DNA of 64,000 nucleotides from Nocardiaceae bacterium (GCA_021372355.1 JAJFUQ010000208.1:88284-152283); one strand, 5' to 3'. Positions 15,784-24,844 are shown, numbered from the stretch's first letter. The notes: generated by a model from the sequence alone, not told the origin. Numbers and translations: made by a program.

Positions 15784-17394
15784 CTGAGCAAGATCGCCAT
15801 TTCGACCGAGGTTCTGGACGCAACGCCAGACGCCGAGGGAACTCCGGTTCTCGAAGCAGAGTTCGATGAAACACACACCACCCCCACATTCGCTGAGCTG
15901 GGCGTTCGCGAGGAAATCGTGCGCGCGCTATCCGACATGCGCATCGAGCGCACGTTCGCGATCCAAGAACTGACGCTCCCGCTCGCACTCGCGGGCGAGG
16001 ACCTCATCGGCCAGGCCCGTACGGGTATGGGCAAGACGTTCGGATTCGCGGTTCCGCTGCTGCATCGGGTCAGCACCGCGAGCGGCTCCCTCGCCCCGAT
16101 GGATGGCACGCCGCGCGCGATCATCATCGTGCCGACGCGTGAACTGTGCCTGCAGGTCAGCGAAGACATCGTCAACGCGACCAAGCACCTGCCGGAAGTT
16201 CGCAGCCTCGCGATCTACGGCGGCCGGCCGTACGAGCAGCAGATCGCGGCACTCAAGTCCGGCGTCGATGTCGTCATCGGTACCCCGGGCCGCCTCCTCG
16301 ACCTCGCCAACCAGGGCCATCTGATCCTCGGCAAGATCGGCGTCCTCGTACTCGACGAGGCCGACGAGATGCTCGACCTCGGATTCCTTCCGGATATCGA
16401 GCGCATCCTCAACATGGTTCCGGACAAGCGGCAGACGATGCTGTTCTCGGCGACCATGCCGGGCCCGATCATCACGCTCGCGCGAACGTTCCTCACCAAG
16501 CCGACCCACATCCGGGCCGAAGAGGCACACGAGTCCTCGGTTCACGACCGGACCGAGCAGTTCATCTACCGCGCACACTCGCTCGACAAGGCCGAGCTCG
16601 TCGCTCGCGTCCTGCAGGCCGAGGGCCGGGGCGCGACGATGATCTTCACCCGGACGAAGCGCACCGCGCAGAGCGTTGCCGACGACCTTGCCGATCGCGG
16701 TTTCTCGGTCGGTGCCGTGCACGGTGATCTGAACCAGGTCGCACGTGAGAAGGCGCTGAACCGCTTCCGGGACGGCAAGATCGACGTCCTCGTCTGCACC
16801 GATGTCGCCGCCCGCGGAATCGACATCGACGACGTCACGCACGTCATCAACTACCAGTGCCCGGAGGACGACAAGACCTTCGTCCACCGCATCGGTCGTA
16901 CCGGCCGCGCCGGCCGCACCGGTGTCGCGATCACGCTCGTCGACTGGGATGACATCCCCCGCTGGCAGTCGATCGACCACGCCCTCAAGCTCGATATCCC
17001 AGACCCGGTCGAGACCTACTCGAGCTCGCCGCACCTGTTCAGCGACCTCGGTATTCCGGCCGACGCCAAGGGACGGCTCCGCAAGTCCGTATCGGAGGCT
17101 CCGAAGTCCGAGGGAGAGAAGACCGAAAAGGCCGAGCGCCCCGCACGTAACCGCAACCGCACCCGACAGCGCACGCGTGCCGGGAAGCCGATCGAAGCCG
17201 GCACCGAGGAAGCACCAGCCACCACGGAAGCGACCACCACGGAAGCACCCGTCGCGGAAGAAACCGCCTCGGACGCACCTGCGGTGGAGGGCGAGGGTGC
17301 CACCGGGCCGAAGCGCCGCCGTCGCCGACGTGGGCGCGGCAAGGGAACCGGCGCAGCGGCCTCGGCGGAATCGGTTGCCGCGTCGGCAGAGTAG
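15784..17394 (+). CDS. rhlE: DEAD-box RNA helicase RhlE, apparent CTG start
   Basis: This 536-residue ATP-dependent RNA helicase shows the Q motif (TFAELGVREEIVRAL...AIQ), Walker A in the variant form ARTGMGKT, LDEADEMLDLGF, SAT, ARGIDIDDV and HRIGRTGRAG in order. The C-terminal ~130 residues are disordered, with Arg/Lys-rich RNA-binding patches and an alanine/threonine/glutamate linker. The Q motif is needed for ATP binding, but the first in-frame ATG (15919) lies inside it. Upstream to the in-frame stop at 15718 there is no ATG, GTG or TTG that would include it. A CTG at 15784, nine bases after AGGAAGG, gives an MSK-like start. The homolog Rv3211 lies in the same place. Confidence 0.9.
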   Translation: MSKIAISTEVLDATPDAEGTPVLEAEFDETHTTPTFAELGVREEIVRALSDMRIERTFAIQELTLPLALAGEDLIGQARTGMGKTFGFAVPLLHRVSTASGSLAPMDGTPRAIIIVPTRELCLQVSEDIVNATKHLPEVRSLAIYGGRPYEQQIAALKSGVDVVIGTPGRLLDLANQGHLILGKIGVLVLDEADEMLDLGFLPDIERILNMVPDKRQTMLFSATMPGPIITLARTFLTKPTHIRAEEAHESSVHDRTEQFIYRAHSLDKAELVARVLQAEGRGATMIFTRTKRTAQSVADDLADRGFSVGAVHGDLNQVAREKALNRFRDGKIDVLVCTDVAARGIDIDDVTHVINYQCPEDDKTFVHRIGRTGRAGRTGVAITLVDWDDIPRWQSIDHALKLDIPDPVETYSSSPHLFSDLGIPADAKGRLRKSVSEAPKSEGEKTEKAERPARNRNRTRQRTRAGKPIEAGTEEAPATTEATTTEAPVAEETASDAPAVEGEGATGPKRRRRRRGRGKGTGAAASAESVAASAE

Positions 17395-17397
17395 CCT
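17392..17397 (+). promoter_or_regulatory. -10 element TAGCCT overlapping the rhlE stop codon
   Basis: TAGCCT uses the TAG stop of rhlE and ends six bases before the GTG of the next gene. It fits the TAnnnT pattern of leaderless actinobacterial promoters, so the downstream gene may have its own leaderless transcript besides read-through from rhlE. Confidence 0.35.
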
Positions 17398-17403
17398 GCA
17401 TTC

Positions 17404-18612
17404 GTGCTGGCACCGGAACGACGGACTCGGACCGATCTCGCAGTAGCGCTTGCGATCGGAGTTGTGGTCGCGCTCTTCGTCGGGTTGATGTGGTGGACGA
17501 GCGATTCGCGGAACACCACCTCGACCCCGATGGAGACGACTCTCCCCCCGCTGCCGTCGGCCTCGGCGGTACCCGGCGCGGTTTCCGAGCTGTGGCATGC
17601 GAAGAGCACCCGCACCCCGGCGGCCATCGCCGTGCGGGGTTCGGTCGTCACCGCGGACGGCAGCACGATTATCGGCCACGACGCAGTCACCGGACGTGAG
17701 CTGTGGCGGTATGCCGGCCCGGAGCCGCTCTGCGACGTCATCGGCACCTGGTCGTCGACGCTCGCCGTCTACCGAAACTCGCTCGGCTGCGGCGACGTCA
17801 TCGTGCTCAAGGGCGCCGACGGGTCGCGCGATGTCACGCGGAACAGCGACGCCGATGATCAGGTGGAACTGACGGCCGACGGCACCTACGTCGTATCCCG
17901 CGGCAGCACGCGGATGGAAGTGTGGCGCAGCGACCTCGTCCGCACGCTCGAATACGGCCGAGTCGATGATCAGAACGTGGCGAACGCGCAGCCACGCACC
18001 GGTTGTGCTCTGGTGTCGGCGGTGTCGTCGAGCACGAAACTCGCGATTGTCGAGGACTGCGCGACCGACGCCGGACTGCGCCTGAGCATCCTCGATCCCG
18101 CGCCGAAGGATGCGGCGAAGCCGGAGGAGTTGGCGTCGACGATCATCCCGAACGTCGACCCCGATGACGCGACGGTTCGGCTCCTGGCGGCCGGCTCGGA
18201 TCGATTCGCCGCCTACATCGCCGAGCCTGGCAAGCCCACGCGGATTGCCTACTTCGATGAGAAGGGCGAGCCGGACGGCGAGAAGGTGCTGCCCTCGGCA
18301 TTCACCGCCGATCCCGTCACCTCGAAAGTCGGATCGGTTGTCATGGTCTGGGGTGGCTCGGCCGTTTACGCCCTCGACACAATCACCCTGGACGTTCGCT
18401 GGTTCCGTGCCGGCGCCCTCGGACCAGGCGCGTTGATGGCTCACGACCTGCTGCTCCCGGTCAAGGATGGGATCGCGGTCCTCGACCCTGACACGGGCAA
18501 AGAAAACCGGATCATCCGCGTCAAGCGCGATTCGGACGCGCTCGTCACGACCGCGGTGTCCGGGGACGTGATCGTCGAGCAGCGGGGTACGGACGTGGTG
18601 GCGCTGCGTTGA
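17404..18612 (+). CDS. Membrane-anchored PQQ-like beta-propeller protein (Rv3212 homolog)
   Basis: This 402-residue protein has one N-terminal membrane anchor (about residues 13-31, AVALAIGVVVALFVGLMWW) and an outer domain with repeated blades such as VVTADGSTIIGHDAVTGRELWRY. These resemble PQQ/quinoprotein-type propeller repeats, probably without the cofactor. The GTG start lies nine bases after the rhlE stop. The homologous gene follows rhlE in mycobacteria; its role is unknown, although a binding or scaffold function in the periplasm is plausible. It converges with the DUF559 gene after 19 bases. Confidence 0.85.
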   Translation: MLAPERRTRTDLAVALAIGVVVALFVGLMWWTSDSRNTTSTPMETTLPPLPSASAVPGAVSELWHAKSTRTPAAIAVRGSVVTADGSTIIGHDAVTGRELWRYAGPEPLCDVIGTWSSTLAVYRNSLGCGDVIVLKGADGSRDVTRNSDADDQVELTADGTYVVSRGSTRMEVWRSDLVRTLEYGRVDDQNVANAQPRTGCALVSAVSSSTKLAIVEDCATDAGLRLSILDPAPKDAAKPEELASTIIPNVDPDDATVRLLAAGSDRFAAYIAEPGKPTRIAYFDEKGEPDGEKVLPSAFTADPVTSKVGSVVMVWGGSAVYALDTITLDVRWFRAGALGPGALMAHDLLLPVKDGIAVLDPDTGKENRIIRVKRDSDALVTTAVSGDVIVEQRGTDVVALR

Positions 18613-18631
18613 TTTCGGACGGAACGATTCG

Positions 18632-19510
18632 CTAGGCGGAGCGTTGCGTCCGGGATTCCAGCGCATTCCGAATCTCGCTGATGACTCCTTCGGGGTCGCC
18701 GACCAACCGGTGCCAGTCGAAACGGAGAACGCGCCAACCGGCGTTCTCGAGCACGTTGTGCCGACGAAGGTCCTTGTGGTGACGCCGGGCATCGCCGTGA
18801 AATGCCCAACCGTCGACTTCGATCGCGATTCGCGCGTTCGGAAAGGCCATGTCTGCCGCATACCGGTCGATCCGAAACTGCGCTTCCCAACCCTGAATCT
18901 CGGCTCCCTGCAGTAGGCGGTGCAGCAACCTCTCGGCCTCGCTCCGTCCACCGCTCGTCGCGGATGCGAGCAATCTGCCTGCGGCCGCCGAGCCCGTCCG
19001 GCCGAGATTGTCGCGGTGCGCGACTTCCAGGTCAGCAAGCTTCACCCCGGTTTGCAACGCCCGGTCCATCAACATCGATCCGTCCGTGAGTTCGACGGCT
19101 GCTTCCAGCACCGTGAGCGGCAGTGTCGTCACGGCCAGCGACCGTAGTTCCGTGAGATAGACAGCGGGGATATCCCGTCTCCGCACCTCGTGTGCGGTGT
19201 TTCGCAGGGTCCGCTGAACAGCGGGAACTGTCACCCAGCATCGACTCGGCGCGCGATCGAGGAGTCCATGCCACCAGGCTGCGCTCGGTCCGTACGCAAC
19301 CGCATCCTTGCCTGCTTGGAGAACAACCCCCCGAAGACGAGCTGCATGCGTCGGCGGATGTTGCGCCGAACGAAAGACACCACGACCGGTGCGCACCAAC
19401 GCTCCGCACTTCACCCGGCGCTGGATGCTCGAGCGGCTCAAGCCCAGTTCAGCCAACTGCTCTGCCGAGACCACACCATCTTGGAGAGCGATGAGCTCGT
19501 CGAGTTTCAC
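18632..19510 (-). CDS. AbiEi-like N-terminal domain fused to DUF559 nuclease-like domain
   Basis: This 292-residue protein has an N-terminal winged-helix of the AbiEi antitoxin type (LDELIALQDGVVSAEQLAELGL...RRVKCGALVRTGRGVF). The C-terminal ~90 residues are a DUF559 domain related to Vsr-like PD-(D/E)xK endonucleases (ARIAIEVDGWAFHGDARR then DLRRHNVLENAGWRVLRF). No AbiEii-type nucleotidyltransferase toxin gene is adjacent, so it does not form a visible toxin-antitoxin pair. Such stand-alone proteins are common and often multicopy in actinobacteria, with unknown function. The start is GTG. Confidence 0.82.
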   Translation of the reverse strand: MKLDELIALQDGVVSAEQLAELGLSRSSIQRRVKCGALVRTGRGVFRSAQHPPTHAARLRGVVLQAGKDAVAYGPSAAWWHGLLDRAPSRCWVTVPAVQRTLRNTAHEVRRRDIPAVYLTELRSLAVTTLPLTVLEAAVELTDGSMLMDRALQTGVKLADLEVAHRDNLGRTGSAAAGRLLASATSGGRSEAERLLHRLLQGAEIQGWEAQFRIDRYAADMAFPNARIAIEVDGWAFHGDARRHHKDLRRHNVLENAGWRVLRFDWHRLVGDPEGVISEIRNALESRTQRSA

Positions 19511-19605
19511 GCCCTATGGACGCGCGGTGGGCCAATTGGTTCCCTACACCCCGGTTACCGGACGGAATGTCCCGCTCAGCGAACACTTCCGTCCAGAATC
19601 GCCGC

Positions 19606-20994
19606 CTAGATGAACACGTCGAGCAACATGACCATCCCAAGCCCGAATATCGACAACACCGTCTCCATAAGCGACCACGTCTTGATCGTCTGCCCGACGC
19701 CGAGGCGGAAGTACTCCTTGACCAGCCAGAATCCGGCGTCGTTGACGTGCGAGAAGAACAGCGAGCCAGCGCCGATCGCGAGGACGACGAGCGACACCTG
19801 ACCGCTCTCCATCCCGCCGACGAGGCCGAGAATGAGTGAGGATGCGGTGATCGTGGCGACGGTCGCCGAACCGGTCGCGAGGCGGATGAGCACGGCCAGC
19901 ACCCACGCCAACAGGATCACCGAGATCGAGACGCCTTCGGCCCAGCGAGCGAGCATCGTGCCGATTCCGCTGTCGACGAGGACCTGCTTGAATCCTCCGC
20001 CGGCTGCGACGATGAGGATGATCCCGGCGACTGCGGGCAGGCCGGATTCGACCGACTTCATGATGGCCTGGCGACTGAGCCCCGCACCTCGGCCCAGCGT
20101 GAACATCCCGACAACCACGGCGATGAGCAGCGCGATCAGCGGCGTGCCCAGAGCGTCGAAAACCTGTCGCACCAGGTTCTTCTGGTCGTCGATGAAGATG
20201 TCGACGATGGCCTTGCCGAGCATCAGTGCAACCGGCAGCAGTACCGAGAACATCGTCATCACGAACGACGGGCGCTTCTGCTCGGCTCGTTCGGCGTCGG
20301 TTGCGTCGAACGTGTCCGGCGCCGAGACGACGACCCACTTGCCGGCCAGACGTCCGAACAGCGGGCCGGCCACGATGATCGTCGGAATCGCGACGACCAC
20401 ACCCAGCGCCAGGGTGACGCCGAGGTCGGCACCCAGGAGTCCGACCGCGGTCAGTGGTCCGGGGTGCGGCGGCACGAATCCGTGCATCGCAGACAGGCCG
20501 GCGAGTGCCGGGATACCGATCGTGATGAGCGACTGCTGCGAACGCCGGGACACGAGATAGATGACCGGCATCAACAGCACGAGGCCGATCTCGAAGAACA
20601 TCGGCAACCCGATGATGGCTCCGACCAGTGCCATCGCCCATGGCAAAGCCCGCGGTGACGCCGCCCCCACGATGGTGTCGACGATCTCGTCCGCACCACC
20701 GGAGTCGGCGAGCAACTTGGCGAACATCGCACCGAGCGCGATGAGGATGCCGACGCTGGCCGCAGTTGACCCGAAGCCATCGGTAAACGACTTCAGGACC
20801 GTCGTCAGGTTCTCCCCGGCCACGACTCCGACCGTCAGCCCACCGAACATCAGCGCCAGGAACGGGTGCAATTTGGCGATCGTGATGAGCACGACGATGA
20901 CCGCGATGCCGGCCAGAAAAGCCGCGATGAGCTGCCACGATGACGCCACCGGCTCGACGATCTTCGGGGCGTCGGCGGCCAGAATGAGGTTCAT
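19606..20994 (-). CDS. gntP: Gluconate:H+ symporter, GntP family
   Basis: This 462-residue permease has 12 or more hydrophobic segments and the GntP hallmarks PHPGPLTAVGLLGADLG and an N-terminal AIVVLITIAKLHPFLALM stretch. It takes up D-gluconate with protons. Its ATG overlaps the gntK stop (ATGA), so the two genes are translationally coupled in the order gntK-gntP. No GntR-type regulator is adjacent; the divergent two-component system begins about 105 bases upstream of gntK, but a regulatory link is only inference. Confidence 0.93.
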   Translation of the reverse strand: MNLILAADAPKIVEPVASSWQLIAAFLAGIAVIVVLITIAKLHPFLALMFGGLTVGVVAGENLTTVLKSFTDGFGSTAASVGILIALGAMFAKLLADSGGADEIVDTIVGAASPRALPWAMALVGAIIGLPMFFEIGLVLLMPVIYLVSRRSQQSLITIGIPALAGLSAMHGFVPPHPGPLTAVGLLGADLGVTLALGVVVAIPTIIVAGPLFGRLAGKWVVVSAPDTFDATDAERAEQKRPSFVMTMFSVLLPVALMLGKAIVDIFIDDQKNLVRQVFDALGTPLIALLIAVVVGMFTLGRGAGLSRQAIMKSVESGLPAVAGIILIVAAGGGFKQVLVDSGIGTMLARWAEGVSISVILLAWVLAVLIRLATGSATVATITASSLILGLVGGMESGQVSLVVLAIGAGSLFFSHVNDAGFWLVKEYFRLGVGQTIKTWSLMETVLSIFGLGMVMLLDVFI

Positions 20995-21491
20995 CGGGTC
21001 TCCCGTTCGGTCTTCGACACGTATTCCTCGACGATCGCGTCGATGGATTGATCGACGTCGACGACAACGCCGCGTTCATCGGCATCGAGCGGTTCGAGCG
21101 TCGCGAACTGCGAAGCGAGCAGGGACGCCGGCATGAAGTGACCGGGCCGACTGGCCTGGCGCGCCGCAATGATTTCCTGCGTGCCACTCAGGTGCAATAT
21201 CTCGAGGCCTGGGCAGTGCCGCCGCAGCTGATCCCGGTACTTCCGCTTGAGCGCCGAGCAGCTCATCACGCCGCCATCCGGGTGGTCGGCGAGCCACTGC
21301 CCGACCTTTTCGAGCCAGGGACGGCGATCGTCATCGTCGAGCGGATGCCCGGCCGACATCTTCGCGATATTGGCCGCCGGATGAAGGTCGTCGGCGTCTT
21401 CGAACGGCACCCGCAAACGTTGCGCCAACGCCGCTCCGACGGCCGACTTCCCGGATCCGGAAACCCCCATGACCACGATCTGCGACGCCAT
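20991..21491 (-). CDS. gntK: Gluconokinase
   Basis: This 166-residue small P-loop kinase has Walker A GVSGSGKS at residues 9-16, DADDLHPAANIAKMSAGHPLDD for gluconate binding, and CSALKRKYRDQLR. This is the GntK/IdnK type. It phosphorylates gluconate to 6-phosphogluconate for the pentose phosphate pathway. It is the first gene of the operon with the gluconate permease and divergent from the response regulator gene at 21597. Confidence 0.95.
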   Translation of the reverse strand: MASQIVVMGVSGSGKSAVGAALAQRLRVPFEDADDLHPAANIAKMSAGHPLDDDDRRPWLEKVGQWLADHPDGGVMSCSALKRKYRDQLRRHCPGLEILHLSGTQEIIAARQASRPGHFMPASLLASQFATLEPLDADERGVVVDVDQSIDAIVEEYVSKTERETR

Positions 21492-21584
21492 CTATCAATC
21501 ATTTCCCTTGGAGGCCAACCCAAACAGCGAAACTCTTCACGACTTCTCCACAAGTTCTCCCCGAAGCCTTCGCGCCCCGCCTCA

Positions 21585-21590
21585 TAGGCT
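21585..21590 (+). promoter_or_regulatory. -10 element TAGGCT of the response regulator gene
   Basis: TAGGCT ends six bases before the ATG at 21597 and no ribosome binding site lies between. This predicts a leaderless mRNA for the two-component operon. Confidence 0.45.
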
Positions 21591-21596
21591 TCTCGT

Positions 21597-22307
21597 ATGC
21601 CTCCAGCAACCGTGCTCGTCGTCGAGGACGACCCCACGATCAACCAGGCGCTCAGCGATCGCCTGACCGCCGAGGGCTTCGTCGTCCATCAGGCCTTCGA
21701 CGGGCCGGCCGCGGTGGCGGCGGCTGCCACGCACCATCCGGATGCGGTGATTCTCGACGTCATGCTGCCCGGATTCGACGGGCTCGAAGCGTGCCGACGC
21801 ATCCAGGCCACGCGTCCGGTGCCGGTTCTCATGCTGACCGCTCGCGACGACGAGACCGACATGATCATCGGACTCGGCGTCGGGGCCGACGACTACGTGA
21901 CCAAACCCTTCCGCATGCGCGAAGTCGTCGCCCGAGTGCATGCACTGCTTCGACGCGTCGAACGGGCGCGAACCATGTCGTCGACCGGCGACACGGTGAC
22001 GATCGACGGCCTCACCGTCGATCGGAACAGCCGTCGCGTGCAGGTCGACGGCACGCCGGTGCACCTCACTCCCCTCGAGTTCGATCTTCTCGTGGCGCTC
22101 ATCGAGGAACCCGGCGCCGTGCGGACCCACGACGACCTCATGCGCGACGTGTGGGGCTGGCCGGACACGTCCGGCACGCGCACGCTGGCGAGCCACATCA
22201 AGGCTTTGCGCGCGAAGATCGGGCCGCAGCGAGTCCGCACGGTGCATGGCGTGGGGTACGCGTTCGAGTTGGCACCGGGCGAGCGCAGCGACGGGAAGAC
22301 CCGATGA
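21597..22307 (+). CDS. OmpR/PhoB-family response regulator
   Basis: This 236-residue protein has a receiver domain with acidic pocket E10-D11-D12, phospho-acceptor D54 (VILDVMLPG) and conserved Lys in VTKPF. A C-terminal winged helix (VHLTPLEFDLLVALIEEPGAV...THDDLMRDVWG) follows. The stop overlaps the kinase ATG (ATGA), so the pair is co-translated. Its targets are not shown by sequence; the divergent gntK-gntP operon and the kinase-fused membrane domain are the only neighbours to consider. Confidence 0.92.
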   Translation: MPPATVLVVEDDPTINQALSDRLTAEGFVVHQAFDGPAAVAAAATHHPDAVILDVMLPGFDGLEACRRIQATRPVPVLMLTARDDETDMIIGLGVGADDYVTKPFRMREVVARVHALLRRVERARTMSSTGDTVTIDGLTVDRNSRRVQVDGTPVHLTPLEFDLLVALIEEPGAVRTHDDLMRDVWGWPDTSGTRTLASHIKALRAKIGPQRVRTVHGVGYAFELAPGERSDGKTR

Positions 22308-24844
22308 AAACCGATCGGCCGCTCGACGGCTTCCGCTCGATCAAGGTCAAACTCGGCATCCTCGTGGGCGCGAGCATCGTCGCCGCGGCGCTGATCGCCG
22401 AAGCCGCCGATCGCTCTGGGGTCTCCGCGTTGCTGACGATCCCCGTGACGGTAGCCATCGCTCTCTTCGTCACGCAGTGGTTGGCCCGGGGAATGACCTC
22501 GCCGTTGCGCGAGATGACCGAAGCGACCTCGGTGATGGCGACGGGTGACTACTCGCGGCGAGTGGCTGCGACGTCCCTCGATGAGGTCGGTGAACTTGGC
22601 CGGGCGTTCAACGCGATGGCGGCCGAACTCGCCGCGTCCGACCAACAACGCCGCCAACTCGTCGCAACGGTGTCGCACGAGCTTCGCACCCCGTTGACCG
22701 CCCAGCAGGCATTGCTCGAGAACCTCGTCGACGGCGTCATATCGCCGGATTCGGCGGCGCTCCACACCGCCCTCGCACAAGCCGAGCGACTCAGTTCGCT
22801 CGTCTCGGACCTTCTCGACCTCAGCCGGGTCGACGGTGGATTGACCCGACTGCACCTGGTCCCGGTGTCCATCGAGGCGATCGTCGAGCAGGGAGTCGCC
22901 GAGGCGCGCACCGGCGGTGCGCAGAGTCGCGGGGTGGAATTCACGGTCGACGTGGAGCCCTCGCTCGAGGTGACCGCTGATGCCGGCCGCCTCGCCCAGG
23001 TCGTCGCGAACCTGCTCGACAACGCGGTTCGCCATTCGCCGCCGGGCGGCGTCGTGATCGTGCGCGCCGGCCGCAGGAACGGAGACCGCTGGGTGCTTGA
23101 GGTCCAGGACCAGGGCGCCGGAATCCCGCCCGATCGCACCGAACACGTCTTCACCCGCTTCGGATCGTGGACGGAATCCGGTGGCAGCACCGGACTCGGT
23201 CTCGCGATCGCCAGTTGGGTGTGTGAACTGCACGGCGGCTCCATTGCCGTAGCGCCGAGCGAAACCGGCGCACTGCTGCGCGCAGTACTGCCGATCAACC
23301 CCGCGCCCGTGGCGCAGACCCCGAAGGAGGAACCGGCGATGCAAGTTGCCGTCACCACACCGCCCACTCCACCGCCGGCCGAGCCGGAACACGACGCTGC
23401 GATGGATTCGTTGTTCGGCGATTTGTGGCCCGAGACCGATCGCCGGGTGCGCCCCGGCGTCCTGCTGGCCGCCGCGTCTGTCGGCCTGCTTGCCGCGATC
23501 CTCTACCCGCTCCGAAACAGCCTCGGCTTGACCGACATCATCGTGTTCCTCGCCGCCGGGGCGACCGTGTTGACCGTCGCCAAGCGGCGGCGCGAAAAGT
23601 GGACGCTCGTTCTCACTGCCATCTGCCTGGCACTCGGCTCCTTGGTGGCCCTGCGCGCCGCCGAGTGGGTCGCGGTCCTATCGATCTTCATCGTGCTCAT
23701 CCTGACGACCTCCGGGCTCACCGCAGCCCGCTCGGTTCCCGGGATGGTGGCCGCCTTCTTCTCCTGGGGCCTCGGCGGTATCCGCGGTCTGCCACTTCTG
23801 GGCCGCACGCTGGGATCGCTGTCCAAGCACTCGTCGCTGTGGCCTGTGGTCCGCACCGTCGCGATCTCGCTGTTGCTGCTTGTCGTCTTCGGCGGCCTGT
23901 TCGCCTCGGGTGACGCGGTGTTCGGATCGTGGACGGACGCGATCATCCCCGACGTCAACGTCGACGGCTTCGTCCAGCGTGCCTTCATCTGGTTCTTCAT
24001 CAGCGGCATCGTGCTCGCGGCGACCTACGTCGCGATCAACCCGCCGAACGTCGACAAGCTGTCGCTCGGCAACGGCAAGCCACTGAGCCGGACGTTCGAA
24101 TGGGCGGTACCGCTGGGATTCGTGATCGCGGTGTTCGCCGCGTTCGTCGCCGCGCAGGCCACGGCGATGTGGGGTGGCCACGACTACGTGCAGCGCACCA
24201 CAGGCCTCACCTACGCCGATTATGTGCATCAGGGGTTCGGACAGCTCACCGCGGCGACGTTCCTGACGCTCGTCACGGTCGCGCTCATCAGCCGCAAGGC
24301 ACCGCGGGACCTGGCGCTGCTGCGCGGTGGCATCGGACTGTTGTGCACCCTGGCGCTTGCGGTTGTCGCGTCAGCGCTGTTCCGGATGCACGTCTACCAG
24401 CAGGCCTACGGCTGGACGGTGATGCGGATGCTCGTCGACGCCTTCGAGCTGTGGATGGGCCTCATCCTGGTCTTCGTCATCGTCACGCGCGTCATCCAGC
24501 ACGAGAGTGCAGCCTGGCTGCCGCGGGCAGCCTTGCTCTCGGGTGCGATGTTTGTCCTGGTCATGGGCGCAGCGAACCCCGAGGCGTGGGTCGCGCAGCA
24601 GAACATCGACCGATACCACGAAACCGGCAAGCTCGACGTCGACTACCTGCGGTCACTCGGTGCCGATGCGATACCGACGATCGTCGATGGCCTGCCGCTC
24701 GACATAGCCAAGTGCATCGTGAGCAAGCCGGAACCAGCCAAGTCCATCCTGGACTGGAACCTTGCCCACGAGCGTGCCGTCGACGCGACGAGGGATTTCC
24801 CCGCAGAGCCGACGACCTGCCCGGTTATTTCGCGGTCGAGGTAA
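22304..24844 (+). CDS. Sensor histidine kinase fused to DUF4173 membrane protein
   Basis: This 846-residue protein has two parts. Residues 1-345 form a compact kinase: two membrane helices (about 15-32 and 43-60) with almost no sensor loop, a HAMP domain, HisKA with H125 ([11 protein letters not shown]), the N-box NLLDNAVRHSP, and G boxes DQGAGIP and GLGLAIA. Residues ~346-846 are a DUF4153/DUF4173 polytopic membrane domain with about ten helices, ending in LDVDYLRSLGADAIPTIVDGLP. The domains are joined by a proline-rich linker. At the junction an AAGGAGG and an in-frame ATG (23339) could start a separate 501-residue DUF4173 protein. The 3' end overlaps parA tail to tail by 20 bases. Confidence 0.85.
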   Translation: MKTDRPLDGFRSIKVKLGILVGASIVAAALIAEAADRSGVSALLTIPVTVAIALFVTQWLARGMTSPLREMTEATSVMATGDYSRRVAATSLDEVGELGRAFNAMAAELAASDQQRRQLVATVSHELRTPLTAQQALLENLVDGVISPDSAALHTALAQAERLSSLVSDLLDLSRVDGGLTRLHLVPVSIEAIVEQGVAEARTGGAQSRGVEFTVDVEPSLEVTADAGRLAQVVANLLDNAVRHSPPGGVVIVRAGRRNGDRWVLEVQDQGAGIPPDRTEHVFTRFGSWTESGGSTGLGLAIASWVCELHGGSIAVAPSETGALLRAVLPINPAPVAQTPKEEPAMQVAVTTPPTPPPAEPEHDAAMDSLFGDLWPETDRRVRPGVLLAAASVGLLAAILYPLRNSLGLTDIIVFLAAGATVLTVAKRRREKWTLVLTAICLALGSLVALRAAEWVAVLSIFIVLILTTSGLTAARSVPGMVAAFFSWGLGGIRGLPLLGRTLGSLSKHSSLWPVVRTVAISLLLLVVFGGLFASGDAVFGSWTDAIIPDVNVDGFVQRAFIWFFISGIVLAATYVAINPPNVDKLSLGNGKPLSRTFEWAVPLGFVIAVFAAFVAAQATAMWGGHDYVQRTTGLTYADYVHQGFGQLTAATFLTLVTVALISRKAPRDLALLRGGIGLLCTLALAVVASALFRMHVYQQAYGWTVMRMLVDAFELWMGLILVFVIVTRVIQHESAAWLPRAALLSGAMFVLVMGAANPEAWVAQQNIDRYHETGKLDVDYLRSLGADAIPTIVDGLPLDIAKCIVSKPEPAKSILDWNLAHERAVDATRDFPAEPTTCPVISRSR
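23324..23341 (+). promoter_or_regulatory. Internal Shine-Dalgarno and ATG at the kinase/DUF4173 junction
   Basis: AAGGAGG (23324-23330), a perfect complement to the 16S tail, is followed after eight bases by ATG (23339-23341) in the same frame as the kinase. It is the best ribosome binding site in the region. It suggests either that the DUF4173 protein is also made separately or that two genes fused by loss of the kinase stop codon. Confidence 0.7.

Noticed and set aside
15928..19038. A 1036-codon open frame on the minus strand opposite rhlE and its neighbour
   Set aside because: It is a GC-driven antisense frame: composition is Arg/Gly/Asp-rich without domains, and it spans two well-supported genes and part of a third.
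20991..22307. Two-component system as the dedicated regulator of gntK-gntP
   Set aside because: Divergent placement alone is not evidence; no shared operator repeat could be seen in the 105-base gap.
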